Of a stretch of 64,000 bases of DNA, positions 23,583-32,239 are shown piece after piece. The stretch covers positions 169,691 to 233,690 of the forward strand of contig DEFL01000005.1 of NCBI GenBank assembly GCA_002350845.1. The letters run 5' to 3'. Made by a program: the position numbers and the translations under genes. The stretch is from Christensenella sp. UBA2853. GTDB lineage: Bacteria > Bacillota > Clostridia > Christensenellales > Aristaeellaceae. The notes under the pieces are model-generated. The model did not search any database. It worked only from the letters and a program-made list of their open reading frames with translations, and was not told where the DNA came from. The stretch's first letter is position 1. Each line of letters opens with the position of its first letter.

Positions 23583-25883
23583 GTTCTTCTTCTCCTTGAT
23601 ATGTATTTTTCTGTCATGCCGCTGCGAATAGAGATCGAACAGATTCAGACGCAGGGCATTGGACACAACACAGAAGCTGGACAGACTCATGGCGGCAGCT
23701 CCGAACATCGGATTCATCTCCCAGCCAAAGAGTGAAATGAATGCACCGGCCGCCAGCGGAATGCCGATGACATTGTAGAAAAACGCCCAGAAAAGGTTCT
23801 CATGAATATTGGTCAGGGTCGCCCGTGAGAGGCGGATGGCCGCAGGTACGTCCTGAAGGGAACTGCGCATGAGTACGATATCAGCCGCATCAATTGCAAT
23901 ATCCGTTCCTGCGCCGATCGCCATGCCGATATCCGCCCGGGTCAGAGCAGGCGCATCATTGATGCCGTCGCCGACCATGATGACACTGCCCTTTTTCTTA
24001 AAGCGCCGGACCACGCTTTCCTTTCCATCGGGCAGGACACCGGCGATGACTTCATCCACACCCGCCTGACGCGCAATCGCGCGCGCGGTCTGTTCATTGT
24101 CGCCCGTGAGCATGACCGTATGGATGCCCATATTCTTCAGGGATCGGATTGCCTCAGTGCTCTCTTCCTTGATCGTGTCTGCCACTGCAATTACGCCAAG
24201 CAGCGTCTGGTCCTTCGCAAAGAGAAGCGGTGTCTTCCCTGCCTCTGCAAAGCCTCTGCATGCACCGGCCACAGTATCCGGAACGCTCAGACGGCCCCCC
24301 ATATACTCAAGGCTTCCGCCGTAGAGTTCTTCGCTCTGCCGCATCCCGGTCAGTCCGTGGCCGGGCAGCACAGTGAAGTTCCCGATCGTTTCCGTCTCCA
24401 TGCCCTTTCCAGCGGCATAAGCCACAACGGCTTTCGCGAGCGGGTGCTCGGAACAGGCTTCCAGATCATAGGCAGCCTGAAGCAGTTCAGTTTCCGTGAC
24501 ACCGCCGGCCGGGAGCACATCCGTCACCGAAGGCTCACCTTTGGTGATCGTTCCGGTCTTGTCCATAATGACCGTCGCGGCCCTGCCCGTTTCCTCAAGG
24601 GAAACCGCGGTTTTAAACAGAATACCGTGACGGGCCCCGACTCCGTTGCCCACCATGATCGCCACCGGCGTCGCAAGGCCCATGGCACAGGGGCACGAGA
24701 TGACCAATACTGAAATCGCCCTGGCCAGCGCATACCCGAAGCTTTTCCCCACAAGCAGCCAGATGACCAGCGTCAGGGCGGCAATCCCGATCACTGCAGG
24801 AACAAACACGCCCGCAACCTTATCCGCCGTCTTGGCAATCGGCGCCTTGGTCGCCGCGGCATCGCTGACCATACGGATAATCTGGCTGAGCGTTGTGTCC
24901 TCTCCGACCCGGCTTGCTCTGCAGCGGATCAGGCCGGACTGGTTAACTGTCGCTGCACTGACACGGTCGCCGGGCTGCTTGTCGGCGGGTATCGATTCTC
25001 CGGTCAGCGCAGCCTCATTGACGGCTGTAATGCCTTCCTCAATCACGCCGTCCACCGGAATGCTCTCCCCGGGGCGGACCACAAAGAGATCTCCGACCTG
25101 AACTTCCTCGACGGGCACAACACGCTCCTGCCCGCCCTCGAGAATCGTTGCTGTTTTGGGTGAGAGCTTCATCAGGGACTTGAGTGCATTGGTTGTCTTC
25201 CCCTTGCTCCTCGCTTCGAGCATTTTCCCGACAGTAATGAGCGTGAGAATCATGGCGGCCGATTCAAAATAGAAAGAATCCATCCACACCATGGCCGCTT
25301 CGCTGCCGCCGTGGACCTGCGCATCGGTCATGGCAAAGAGCGCATAAACGCTCCAGACAAAGGATGCGGAGGAGCCCAAAGCCACCAGAGTATCCATGTT
25401 CGGTGCACCATGCATGACCGACCGGAACCCGGAGATAAAGAACTTCCGGTTGATCAGCATGACAATGGCGGCCAGGATCATCTGCACCAGGCCGTGGGCA
25501 ACATGGTTGCCCTCAAACCATGCAGGCAGCGGAAATCCCCACATCATGTGGCCCATGGAAAAATACATGAGGATGAGAAGAAATCCCAGCGATGCGATCA
25601 GACGCTTCTTCAGACGCGGTGTCTCATGGTCCTCCAGCGCTTCCTCTTCTGCCCGGTGCTGTTCACTTCGTCCCGCAGCAGGAGCGCCCTTGACCGAGGC
25701 GCCGTAGCCGGCCGCTTCAACCGCTTTGATGATCTCCGCGTCCGATGCAGTGCCCTCCACGCCCATGGAATTGGTCAGCAGGCTCACCGAGCAGTTCTGC
25801 ACACCCGGCACATGACTGACCGCTTTTTCCACGCGGGCTGAGCAGGCCGCACAGCTCATTCCTGTCACCTGATATTGTTTCAT
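23373..25883 (-). CDS. copA: Copper-exporting P1B-type ATPase with fused C-terminal CopZ domain
   Basis: The product is 836 residues from the ATG at 25883. In order it has an N-terminal metal-binding domain (GMSCAACS, CxxC at 11-14), membrane segments, the actuator TGES, the intramembrane metal site CPC in SCPCAMGLATP, the phosphorylation motif DKTGT, SEHPLAKAV, the GDGINDAP hinge and a C-terminal second heavy-metal domain (GMMCMHCENRV). The CPC and HP motifs mark a Cu+ exporter. The C-terminal 69 residues look like a complete CopZ chaperone and carry their own ribosome site (separate entry). It follows csoR by 73 bases. Confidence 0.95.
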   Translation of the reverse strand: MKQYQVTGMSCAACSARVEKAVSHVPGVQNCSVSLLTNSMGVEGTASDAEIIKAVEAAGYGASVKGAPAAGRSEQHRAEEEALEDHETPRLKKRLIASLGFLLILMYFSMGHMMWGFPLPAWFEGNHVAHGLVQMILAAIVMLINRKFFISGFRSVMHGAPNMDTLVALGSSASFVWSVYALFAMTDAQVHGGSEAAMVWMDSFYFESAAMILTLITVGKMLEARSKGKTTNALKSLMKLSPKTATILEGGQERVVPVEEVQVGDLFVVRPGESIPVDGVIEEGITAVNEAALTGESIPADKQPGDRVSAATVNQSGLIRCRASRVGEDTTLSQIIRMVSDAAATKAPIAKTADKVAGVFVPAVIGIAALTLVIWLLVGKSFGYALARAISVLVISCPCAMGLATPVAIMVGNGVGARHGILFKTAVSLEETGRAATVIMDKTGTITKGEPSVTDVLPAGGVTETELLQAAYDLEACSEHPLAKAVVAYAAGKGMETETIGNFTVLPGHGLTGMRQSEELYGGSLEYMGGRLSVPDTVAGACRGFAEAGKTPLLFAKDQTLLGVIAVADTIKEESTEAIRSLKNMGIHTVMLTGDNEQTARAIARQAGVDEVIAGVLPDGKESVVRRFKKKGSVIMVGDGINDAPALTRADIGMAIGAGTDIAIDAADIVLMRSSLQDVPAAIRLSRATLTNIHENLFWAFFYNVIGIPLAAGAFISLFGWEMNPMFGAAAMSLSSFCVVSNALRLNLFDLYSQRHDRKIHIKEKKNMTKTMKINGMMCMHCENRVKKALEALDGVTEAQVSHEKGEALVTLSAPVDDAVLKKAVEDQDYQVTSIA

Positions 25884-25956
25884 TCTCTTCACCTGATTTG
25901 TCTTGCTGTTTTCTGTTTCAGAGATTCGGATTTCTGTTTTATCCAATCTCGAATGC

Positions 25957-26265
25957 TTATTTCAGGATTTTTCGGAGCGTATCAACCAGTTCATCGGCCG
26001 CGCCTTCCTTGCCTGCAAGGATATCGTTGGCCACACAGGTGCGGATATGGTTGCTCAGCAGTTCCCTGCTGAACGCATTAAGCGCAGCCGTCACGGCGGA
26101 CACCTGGATCAGGATGTCCGGGCAGTATGCGCTCTCGTCAAGCATCTTCTGAATTCCCTTCACCTGTCCGGAAATACGGTTCAAGCGGTTCGACAGCGCT
26201 TTATATTCCTCGTCTGAGCGGTTCTTTTTGCGTGAACAGCAGGACGGACACATCATTTCTTCCAT
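25957..26265 (-). CDS. csoR: Copper-sensing repressor CsoR
   Basis: The 102-residue all-helical protein carries the CsoR copper ligands C48, H73 and C77 (AYCPD and NHIRTC), and the DNA-contact region SNRLNRISGQVKGI. An extra CPSCC cluster lies at the N-terminus. The ATG at 26265 has GGAGG eight bases upstream; the frame is open 60 bases further but would run into the promoter. CsoR releases its operator when Cu(I) binds. It is first gene of csoR-copA, and its operator is visible in the promoter. Confidence 0.93.
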   Translation of the reverse strand: MEEMMCPSCCSRKKNRSDEEYKALSNRLNRISGQVKGIQKMLDESAYCPDILIQVSAVTAALNAFSRELLSNHIRTCVANDILAGKEGAADELVDTLRKILK

Positions 26266-26296
26266 AACACTCACCTCCGGTCCGGGATACGGCTGG

Positions 26297-26325
26297 ATTA
26301 TATACCCCATGGGGGTATATGTCAA
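26297..26325 (-). promoter_or_regulatory. csoR-copA promoter with CsoR operator in the spacer
   Basis: On the minus strand TTGACA (26320-26325) and TATAAT (26297-26302) are both perfect and 17 bases apart. The spacer TATACCCCCATGGGGTA is a GC-tract palindrome of the known CsoR box type. A bound repressor would cover the whole spacer and block polymerase. Confidence 0.88.
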
Positions 26326-26338
26326 GCCGGGTTTCCTG

Positions 26339-26369
26339 AAAAAAAGAACCGGCAGCGAACTGCCGGTTC
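26339..26369 (-). terminator. Terminator after hndD
   Basis: On the minus strand GAACCGGCAG-TTCG-CTGCCGGTTC is a perfect 10-bp stem with a TTCG tetraloop, followed by seven T. Confidence 0.92.
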
Positions 26370-26384
26370 TGATTGAATGTGAAC

Positions 26385-28136
26385 TTACTTGATGTTCTCG
26401 TACTTGTCGCGGGCCGTGTAGGTGGTGTGCAGCAGGTGATGTGCCTTGTGGCTGCCGGGCTCGCCGAGGTATTCCTTGTAGAGAACCTTGAGCTCTTCGT
26501 TGTCCTGGCTCTTGCGGCGTGCCTTGCCGGCATCCTCATCATAGAGAGCCTTGGCGCGGACGGCGGAAACATTCACGCCGGCACGCACATCGGACTTGAC
26601 GATGGGCTGACCGCCGCCGGTGACGCAGCCGCCGGGGCAGCACATGACTTCCATGAACTGATAGGTCTTTTCGCCGGAGCGCACAGAATCAAGCAGCTTC
26701 TGGGCATTGGCAGTGCCATGAGCAACAGCCACGCTCAGCTTGGTGCCGTTCAGGTCGATATCGGCTTCCTTGACGCCCTTGAGACCGCGGACTTCATGGA
26801 ATTCAACCTGTTCAAGTTCCTTGCCGGTCACGACTTCATACGCAAAGCGCAGAGCCGCTTCCATAACACCGCCGGTTGCACCGAAGATGACGCCGGCGCC
26901 GGTGCTTTCACCCAGCACGCTGTCAAAGTCTTCATCGGGCAGGTTGGCGAAGTCAATGCCGGCACGACGGATCATGCGGGCCAGTTCACGGGTGGTGATG
27001 ACTTCATCGACATCAGCCAGACCGTTCACGCTCAGTTCAGGGCGCTTTGCTTCGCCCTTCTTGGCGGTACACGGCATGACGGAAACCACAGCGATATCCT
27101 TGGGATCAATGCCAGCCTTCTCGGCATAGTAGCTCTTGATCACAGCGCCGAGCATTTCGTGCGGGCTCTTGCAGGAGCTGAGGTTCGGGATGAAATCAGG
27201 ATTGTAGGTTTCGCAGTACTTGATCCAGCCGGGAGAGCAGCTGGTGATCATCGGCAGCACACCGCCGTTGGTGAGGCGCTGCACGAGCTCGGTGCCTTCT
27301 TCCAGGATGGTCAGGTCAGCGCCGAAGTCGACGTCGAAGACCTTCGCGAAGCCCAGACGGCGGAGAGCAGCTACCATCTTGCCGGTAACGGAAGTGCCCA
27401 TGGGCATTCCGAATTCCTCGCCCAGAGCGGCGCGGACGGCGGGAGCGGGCTGCACGACAACATGCTTGCCGGAAGCGAGCAGGGCGTCAACGGCCTTGAT
27501 GGAATCCTTTTCCTTCAGGGCGCCAACCGGGCAGGCCACGATGCACTGGCCGCAGCCAACGCAGGAGGTCTGAGCGAGCTGAACCTTCCAGGGGCTTTCA
27601 ATCGCAGAATTGAAGCCGCGGCGAACCGGTCCGATCACGCCGACGTTCTGGAGGGTATGGCATGCTGCCACGCAGCGGCGGCAGAGCACGCACTTATTGT
27701 TGTCGCGGACGATGCTCACAGAAGCATCATCGACGTCATAGTGATTTCTTTCACCAGCAAAGCGGTCATCATCGTCAATGCCCAGGTCGCGGCACAGATC
27801 CTGCAGTTCGCAGTTGTTGTTGCGTACACAGGAGAGGCACTTTCTGTCGTGAATGCTCAGCAGCAGTTCGACAACAGTCTTGCGGGCACTGCGAACCTCA
27901 GGGGTATTGGTCTTGACAACCATGCCCTCAGAGATCGGATACACGCAGGCTGCCTGCAGAGCGCGGGCGCCGACATCGACGACGCAGACGCGGCAGGCAC
28001 CGATCTGGTTCACATCCTTAAGATAGCACAGCGTGGGAATGTGGATGTTGGCCAGGCGGGCAGCTTCCAGTACGGTGCTGCCGGCGGGCGCGGACACCTG
28101 CACGCCGTCAATCGTCAAATTGATCATGTTTTCCAT
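26385..28136 (-). CDS. hndD: [FeFe]-hydrogenase catalytic subunit, NAD(P)-linked multimeric type
   Basis: The 583-residue protein has, in order, an N-terminal 2Fe-2S domain (C37, C48, C51, C64), a His-Cys3 cluster (H96, C100, C103, C109), two 4Fe-4S motifs (C149-C159 and C192-C202) and the H-cluster domain. The H-cluster motifs are TSCSPGW (L1, about 298-304), MPCTAKKGE (L2, C355) and EVMCCPGGC (L3, C499/C500/C504). This is the HndD/HydA subunit of trimeric or tetrameric, probably electron-bifurcating hydrogenases. It ends the hnd operon, 15 bases after hndC. It would oxidise NADH and ferredoxin together, releasing H2, or run in reverse. Confidence 0.95.
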   Translation of the reverse strand: MENMINLTIDGVQVSAPAGSTVLEAARLANIHIPTLCYLKDVNQIGACRVCVVDVGARALQAACVYPISEGMVVKTNTPEVRSARKTVVELLLSIHDRKCLSCVRNNNCELQDLCRDLGIDDDDRFAGERNHYDVDDASVSIVRDNNKCVLCRRCVAACHTLQNVGVIGPVRRGFNSAIESPWKVQLAQTSCVGCGQCIVACPVGALKEKDSIKAVDALLASGKHVVVQPAPAVRAALGEEFGMPMGTSVTGKMVAALRRLGFAKVFDVDFGADLTILEEGTELVQRLTNGGVLPMITSCSPGWIKYCETYNPDFIPNLSSCKSPHEMLGAVIKSYYAEKAGIDPKDIAVVSVMPCTAKKGEAKRPELSVNGLADVDEVITTRELARMIRRAGIDFANLPDEDFDSVLGESTGAGVIFGATGGVMEAALRFAYEVVTGKELEQVEFHEVRGLKGVKEADIDLNGTKLSVAVAHGTANAQKLLDSVRSGEKTYQFMEVMCCPGGCVTGGGQPIVKSDVRAGVNVSAVRAKALYDEDAGKARRKSQDNEELKVLYKEYLGEPGSHKAHHLLHTTYTARDKYENIK

Positions 28137-28151
28137 ACAGCTGTCCTCCTA

Positions 28152-29951
28152 TTACTTGCGGGAAATGGCGCCAAAGCGGCACTTTTCCATACATGAGCCG
28201 CACTTGAGGCACTTATCGGGATCGATCTTATGCGGTTCCTTGACTTTGCCTTCGATTGCATTGCCGGGGCAGATGCGTGCGCAGGCCGTGCAGCCGCGGC
28301 ACTTGGCAGGATCAATCTCGTAGCGCAGCAGCGCCTTGCAGTGATGGGCAGGGCATACATGGTCACGGATATGGGCTTCATATTCATGACGGAAGAACTT
28401 GAGGGTGGAGAGAACAGGGTTCGGAGCCGTCTGGCCCAGACCGCACAGAGCGGTGGCCTTGATGTTCTTGGCCAGTTCTTCCAGCTTTTCAATATCGCCT
28501 TCCTTGCCTTTGCCTTCAACGATGCGGTTGAGGATCTCCAGCATTCTGCGTGTACCCACACGGCACGGAGTGCACTTGCCGCAGCTCTCGTCGCAGGTGA
28601 ATTCCAGGAAGAAACGGGCAATATCGACCATACAGTTGTCTTCGTCCATGACAATCATTCCGCCGGAACCCATCATGGAGCCGGCCGCGATCAGGTTGTC
28701 ATAGTCGACAGGCGTGTCGAGCAGTTCCTCAGGCAGGCAGCCGCCGGAAGGACCACCGGTCTGAACAGCCTTGAACTTTTTGCCGTTGGGGATGCCGCCG
28801 CCGATATCATAGATGATCGTGCGGAGCGTCGTGCCCATCGGGACTTCGACAAGACCAGTGTTGTTGATCTTGCCGCCCAGAGCGAAGACCTTGGTGCCCT
28901 TGCTCTTTTCGGTACCCATGGAAGCGAACCAGTCAGCGCCGTGCAGAATGATCTGGGCAACGTTGGCATAGGTTTCCACGTTGTTGAGCATGGTGGGCTT
29001 CGCAAACAGACCCTTCACCGCAGGGAACGGAGGACGCGGGATCGGCTCGCCGCGCTTGCCTTCGATGGAGCGCATGAGAGCGGTTTCCTCGCCGCAGACG
29101 AATGCGCCGGCGCCCAGACGGATGTGGATGTTGAAGGAGAAGTCAGTGCCGAAGATGTTCTCGCCCAGCAGGCCGTAATCACGGGCCTGAGCGATGGCGA
29201 TCTCGAGTCTCTTGACAGCGATCGGGTACTCAGCACGGACATAAATGTAACCCTCGGCAGCGCCGATGGCATAGCCGGCAATGGCCATGGCTTCCAGCAC
29301 GCAGTGCGGGTCGCCTTCCAGAACGGAACGGTCCATGAATGCGCCGGGGTCGCCCTCGTCAGCATTGCAGGCCACATACTTCACAGGGCCGGGAGAATTG
29401 TAGGTAAACTTCCACTTCAGACCAGTGGGGAATCCGCCGCCGCCACGGCCGCGCAGACCGGACTTGAGGATTTCATCAATGACTTCCTCACGGGTCATCT
29501 TGGTCAGCGCCTTTTCGAGAGCCTTGTATCCGTCAAACGCGAGATATTCGTCGATGTTTTCCGGATCAATCACGCCGCAGTTGCGCAGCGCAATTCTCTT
29601 CTGATACTTGTAGAACGTGATCTCGTCCAGAGCCTTGTTGGCATTCTGTTCCTGGGTGGCATGATCCTTGTAGACCAGATGCTGCACAGGACGGCCCTTG
29701 AGAAGATGCTCGGAAACGATCTCATCCACATCGTCAACCTTCACACGGGAGTAGAAGGTGCCTTCGGGATAGATAATAACGACAGGACCGGCTTCGCACA
29801 GACCGAAGCAGCCGGTACGAATGACCTTGACTTCCTTGTCCAGACCATTTTCCCTGATCTTCTGTTCAAAACGCTCGATGATCTGCGCAGATCCGGACGA
29901 TGTGCAGCCGGTACCGCCGCAGCAGAGCACATGCGCGCGATAAATCTCCAT
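28152..29951 (-). CDS. hndC: NADH-binding flavoprotein subunit of the hydrogenase (NuoF-like)
   Basis: The 599-residue protein joins an N-terminal thioredoxin-like 2Fe-2S domain (CCGGTGCTSS and RTGCFGLCEAG) to a NuoF core with the NADH site GRGGGGFPTGLKWKF, the FMN region CNADEGDPGAFMDR and the 4Fe-4S motif ESCGKCTPCRVG. A C-terminal 2x[4Fe-4S] ferredoxin-like part follows (CRGCTACARICP and CLKCGSCMEKC). This is the HndC/HydB layout of bifurcating hydrogenases. AGGAGG precedes its ATG by eight bases. It supplies the NAD(H)-reactive flavin of the complex. Confidence 0.95.
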   Translation of the reverse strand: MEIYRAHVLCCGGTGCTSSGSAQIIERFEQKIRENGLDKEVKVIRTGCFGLCEAGPVVIIYPEGTFYSRVKVDDVDEIVSEHLLKGRPVQHLVYKDHATQEQNANKALDEITFYKYQKRIALRNCGVIDPENIDEYLAFDGYKALEKALTKMTREEVIDEILKSGLRGRGGGGFPTGLKWKFTYNSPGPVKYVACNADEGDPGAFMDRSVLEGDPHCVLEAMAIAGYAIGAAEGYIYVRAEYPIAVKRLEIAIAQARDYGLLGENIFGTDFSFNIHIRLGAGAFVCGEETALMRSIEGKRGEPIPRPPFPAVKGLFAKPTMLNNVETYANVAQIILHGADWFASMGTEKSKGTKVFALGGKINNTGLVEVPMGTTLRTIIYDIGGGIPNGKKFKAVQTGGPSGGCLPEELLDTPVDYDNLIAAGSMMGSGGMIVMDEDNCMVDIARFFLEFTCDESCGKCTPCRVGTRRMLEILNRIVEGKGKEGDIEKLEELAKNIKATALCGLGQTAPNPVLSTLKFFRHEYEAHIRDHVCPAHHCKALLRYEIDPAKCRGCTACARICPGNAIEGKVKEPHKIDPDKCLKCGSCMEKCRFGAISRK

Positions 29952-29977
29952 GGACTACTCCTCCTAAATCGGTTCGC

Positions 29978-30352
29978 TTACTTCTCAGCAGCGCCGATGG
30001 TGTATTCTGTCACAGGGCGTCCATTGACGATGTGTTCAGCCACCACGCGGCCCACTTTTTCAGGGGTCATATGAACGTAGGTCACTTTTTCCTGTCCGGG
30101 CAGATAAACGTCCACCATGGGCTCAAGACGGCACATGCCGATGCAGCCGGTCTGGCTGACGGTGACTTCCTTCAGCCCGCGTTTGTTGATTTCTTCCATG
30201 AACTTCATCATGACAGGACGGGCGCCTGCTGCAATGCCGCAGGTGGCCATACCCACAACCACGCGAATGTTTTCACTCTCATCTTCCTTGCGAAGATTGA
30301 TGCGCTGCAGTGTTCTCTGGCGAATAGCTTCCAATTCGGCCATAGATTTCAT
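29978..30352 (-). CDS. hndB: Thioredoxin-like 2Fe-2S hydrogenase subunit HndB
   Basis: The 124-residue protein (ATG at 30352, overlapping the stop of the upstream gene by ATGA) has a thioredoxin-like ferredoxin fold with Cys in VGMATCGIAAG and QTGCIGMCRLEP. This is the small HndB subunit found in tetrameric NADP-linked hydrogenases. It probably carries one 2Fe-2S cluster between NuoF- and NuoE-type subunits. The overlap with the ATPase-like gene upstream indicates coupled translation. Confidence 0.9.
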   Translation of the reverse strand: MKSMAELEAIRQRTLQRINLRKEDESENIRVVVGMATCGIAAGARPVMMKFMEEINKRGLKEVTVSQTGCIGMCRLEPMVDVYLPGQEKVTYVHMTPEKVGRVVAEHIVNGRPVTEYTIGAAEK

Positions 30353-30903
30353 AGGATCACACCTCCAAATATCGGTCCGAGCTCCTCGCGGATGGATTCC
30401 AGCATCCACATGGAAACCTCGGGTTCACTCAGATTTACATCACCCAGAACCTCTCTGACTGCACGGGTATCAAAATCCATGCTGCCGTTGGGTGATGAAC
30501 ACATCAGTACAAAATCCGGTTTTTCCGGATTGGCTGTGACCAGTGTTACAAACGTGCCGGCCAGGTCGCCCAGCGGAAGGCAGTCAATGCTGTCCCCGTG
30601 GAGCCACGCGGTGAAGACCGTGCCTTTTCCCGGCGTACTGTCAATGTGGATGTCCCCGCCTGTCAGACGCGCATTCTGCGCCATGAGCGGAATCCCAAGG
30701 CCAACCTTGCGGGTCGTCCTTGTCGTGCCAAACGGGCTCATCACCCGCTCCAGCAGTTCGGCATCCATGCCGCAGCCATCATCGGTAATGGTCAGAGTGA
30801 TGAGCTTTTTCTCATCCACATCCACCCGGATGGTAATCAGCCCGGCACCAGCCCGGACACTGTTTTCTGTCAGGTCCAGGATATGCAGCGACAGGTCACG
30901 CAT
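30349..30903 (-). CDS. Histidine-kinase-type ATPase protein inside the hydrogenase operon
   Basis: The 184-residue protein is mainly a GHKL ATPase domain: N box DLTENSVRAGAG, G1 box DDGCGMD, and a G2-like TTRKVGLGIPLM. It has no dimerisation/His-phosphotransfer helix, so it is not a normal sensor kinase. A C-terminal stretch of about 60 residues has no motif I know. It lies between hndA (6 bases) and hndB (4-base overlap), so it is made with the enzyme. A role in assembly or in redox-dependent signalling is possible, but nothing in the sequence proves either. Confidence 0.85.
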   Translation of the reverse strand: MRDLSLHILDLTENSVRAGAGLITIRVDVDEKKLITLTITDDGCGMDAELLERVMSPFGTTRTTRKVGLGIPLMAQNARLTGGDIHIDSTPGKGTVFTAWLHGDSIDCLPLGDLAGTFVTLVTANPEKPDFVLMCSSPNGSMDFDTRAVREVLGDVNLSEPEVSMWMLESIREELGPIFGGVIL

Positions 30904-30909
30904 ATGGGA

Positions 30910-31380
30910 TTACCCCCTGTATTTTGCAATGATCGCCGGGATCTGATCAGGCGTCAGACGTCCGTACACTTCATCATTCACGGTCATAACAGGAGCGAGA
31001 CCACATGCACCCAGGCAGCGGGTCGCGGAAAGAGTGAACAGACCATCGTCCGTGGTGTCACCCACAGGAATCTTCAGTTCCTCACTCAGTTTTTCAAGCA
31101 CTTTCTGGGAACCCTTGACATAGCAGGCAGTGCCCAGGCATACGCTGACAATGTACTTGCCAGAAGGCTTGAGTTTGAACTGGGAATAGAAAGTCGCAAC
31201 GCCATACACTTCGCTCAGGGTAACGCCCAGCGAATCAGCGATCACTTTCTGCACATCCAGGGAAACACAGCCAAAAATGCTCTGCGCATGCTGCAGGATG
31301 GGCATCAGTGCACCGGGCTGATCCTTGAGCTCTTCAATCACCTGATTCAGCTGCTCAAACTTTTCTTTGTTGTCCGGCAT
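30910..31380 (-). CDS. hndA: NuoE-like 2Fe-2S hydrogenase subunit
   Basis: The product is 156 residues from the ATG at 31380, preceded by AAAGGAGG at 11 bases. It is a NuoE/HndA protein: helical N-terminus with HAQSIFGCVSLDVQKVIA, then GVATFYSQF, and a thioredoxin-like 2Fe-2S domain with the four Cys in CLGTACYVKG and CLGACGLAPV. It is first in the hnd operon, just after a promoter and a palindromic site. It links HndC to the rest of the complex. Confidence 0.94.
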   Translation of the reverse strand: MPDNKEKFEQLNQVIEELKDQPGALMPILQHAQSIFGCVSLDVQKVIADSLGVTLSEVYGVATFYSQFKLKPSGKYIVSVCLGTACYVKGSQKVLEKLSEELKIPVGDTTDDGLFTLSATRCLGACGLAPVMTVNDEVYGRLTPDQIPAIIAKYRG

Positions 31381-31410
31381 GATCGGAATAACCTCCTTTG
31401 AAGATCGCCT

Positions 31411-31446
31411 TGTGACCAATGGTCACATCGAATCGAGTGTATTGTA
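31411..31446 (-). promoter_or_regulatory. hnd operon promoter and 17-bp palindromic operator
   Basis: On the minus strand TGATACAAT provides an extended -10 (TACAAT at 31441-31446). About ten bases downstream of the expected start lies TGTGACCATTGGTCACA (31411-31427), a perfect 8-bp inverted repeat around one base. The half-sites resemble CRP/FNR or Rex sites, but the spacing TGTGA-N7-TCACA is off by one base. Confidence 0.65.
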
Positions 31447-31499
31447 TCACCTTTAGAATAGAAATGCACGTAATTTTGATAAAAAAATGACGATTTTTC

Positions 31500-32213
31500 T
31501 TAGTATGTCTCTTTCTTGACACTTCTCATCCAATTCAGCAATTCTTCCACGCTTTCATGGTCCAGACGCAGGGCATGTTCCCTCTCCTGGATGTCCCCGA
31601 GATAGTGCGCGTCGGAAGAATGCAGCACATGCTTCCCCCTGAGCGCGGCCTCATCGCACGGCAGATGCCGCCAGACCTCGACCGTCGGATAGAACGGTTC
31701 CTCGGGCATCATGCCCAGGTTCACCAGCAGTCCGTGTGACCCGCGGTTGATATGCGCCGGCACCGGAACGCCGCCAAAGGCCTTCACCTGCGCCGAGGCC
31801 TCCGCAAGAGAGAAATTTGAGGCCCCGATGAGCAGACAGTCCTCCTCCGCGATCACTTCGTCATCGCTGTTCATGACCAGCTGATTGCCGAAGAATTTCG
31901 GCTTGTTCTTCCCTTTGGGCATATGGGTTCTGAGCATCTCGCTGAATTCAAGCGCCGTGGGCACATCCGGAAAATAGCCCAGCAGATGGACTTCCTCACG
32001 GGTTGTGATTTCCATGCCCGGGAGCAGCAGCAGGCCGTATGCATCGCACACTTCCTGCGCTGCCGGGAGATTGCGTGCAGTATTGTGATCGGTGATCGCA
32101 ATGATATCCAGGCCTTTGATTTTGGCCATGCCGCAGATATTGCACGGCGTCATCTCGTCATCCCCGCACGGGGAGAGGCAGCTGTGAATATGCAGGTCGG
32201 CAAAGAATTCCAT
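31500..32213 (-). CDS. PHP-domain phosphoesterase
   Basis: The 237-residue protein has the metal-binding motifs of the PHP superfamily: DLHIHSCLSPCGDDEM at the N-terminus, ITDHNTARN, an H-bearing PAHINRGSHG and the final HSSDAHY. Members hydrolyse phosphate esters of nucleotides or amino acid precursors. It is the last gene of the HydS-like cluster and is 26 bases downstream of a DRTGG protein. I recall PHP genes in similar clostridial clusters, but the substrate is unknown. Confidence 0.88.
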   Translation of the reverse strand: MEFFADLHIHSCLSPCGDDEMTPCNICGMAKIKGLDIIAITDHNTARNLPAAQEVCDAYGLLLLPGMEITTREEVHLLGYFPDVPTALEFSEMLRTHMPKGKNKPKFFGNQLVMNSDDEVIAEEDCLLIGASNFSLAEASAQVKAFGGVPVPAHINRGSHGLLVNLGMMPEEPFYPTVEVWRHLPCDEAALRGKHVLHSSDAHYLGDIQEREHALRLDHESVEELLNWMRSVKKETY

Positions 32214-32239
32214 TCGATTTTCTCCCCTGACTACACAGA

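Noticed and set aside
26373..28196. A 607-codon plus-strand open frame across hndD
   Set aside because: It is antisense to a hydrogenase with complete cofactor motifs and shows no family pattern.
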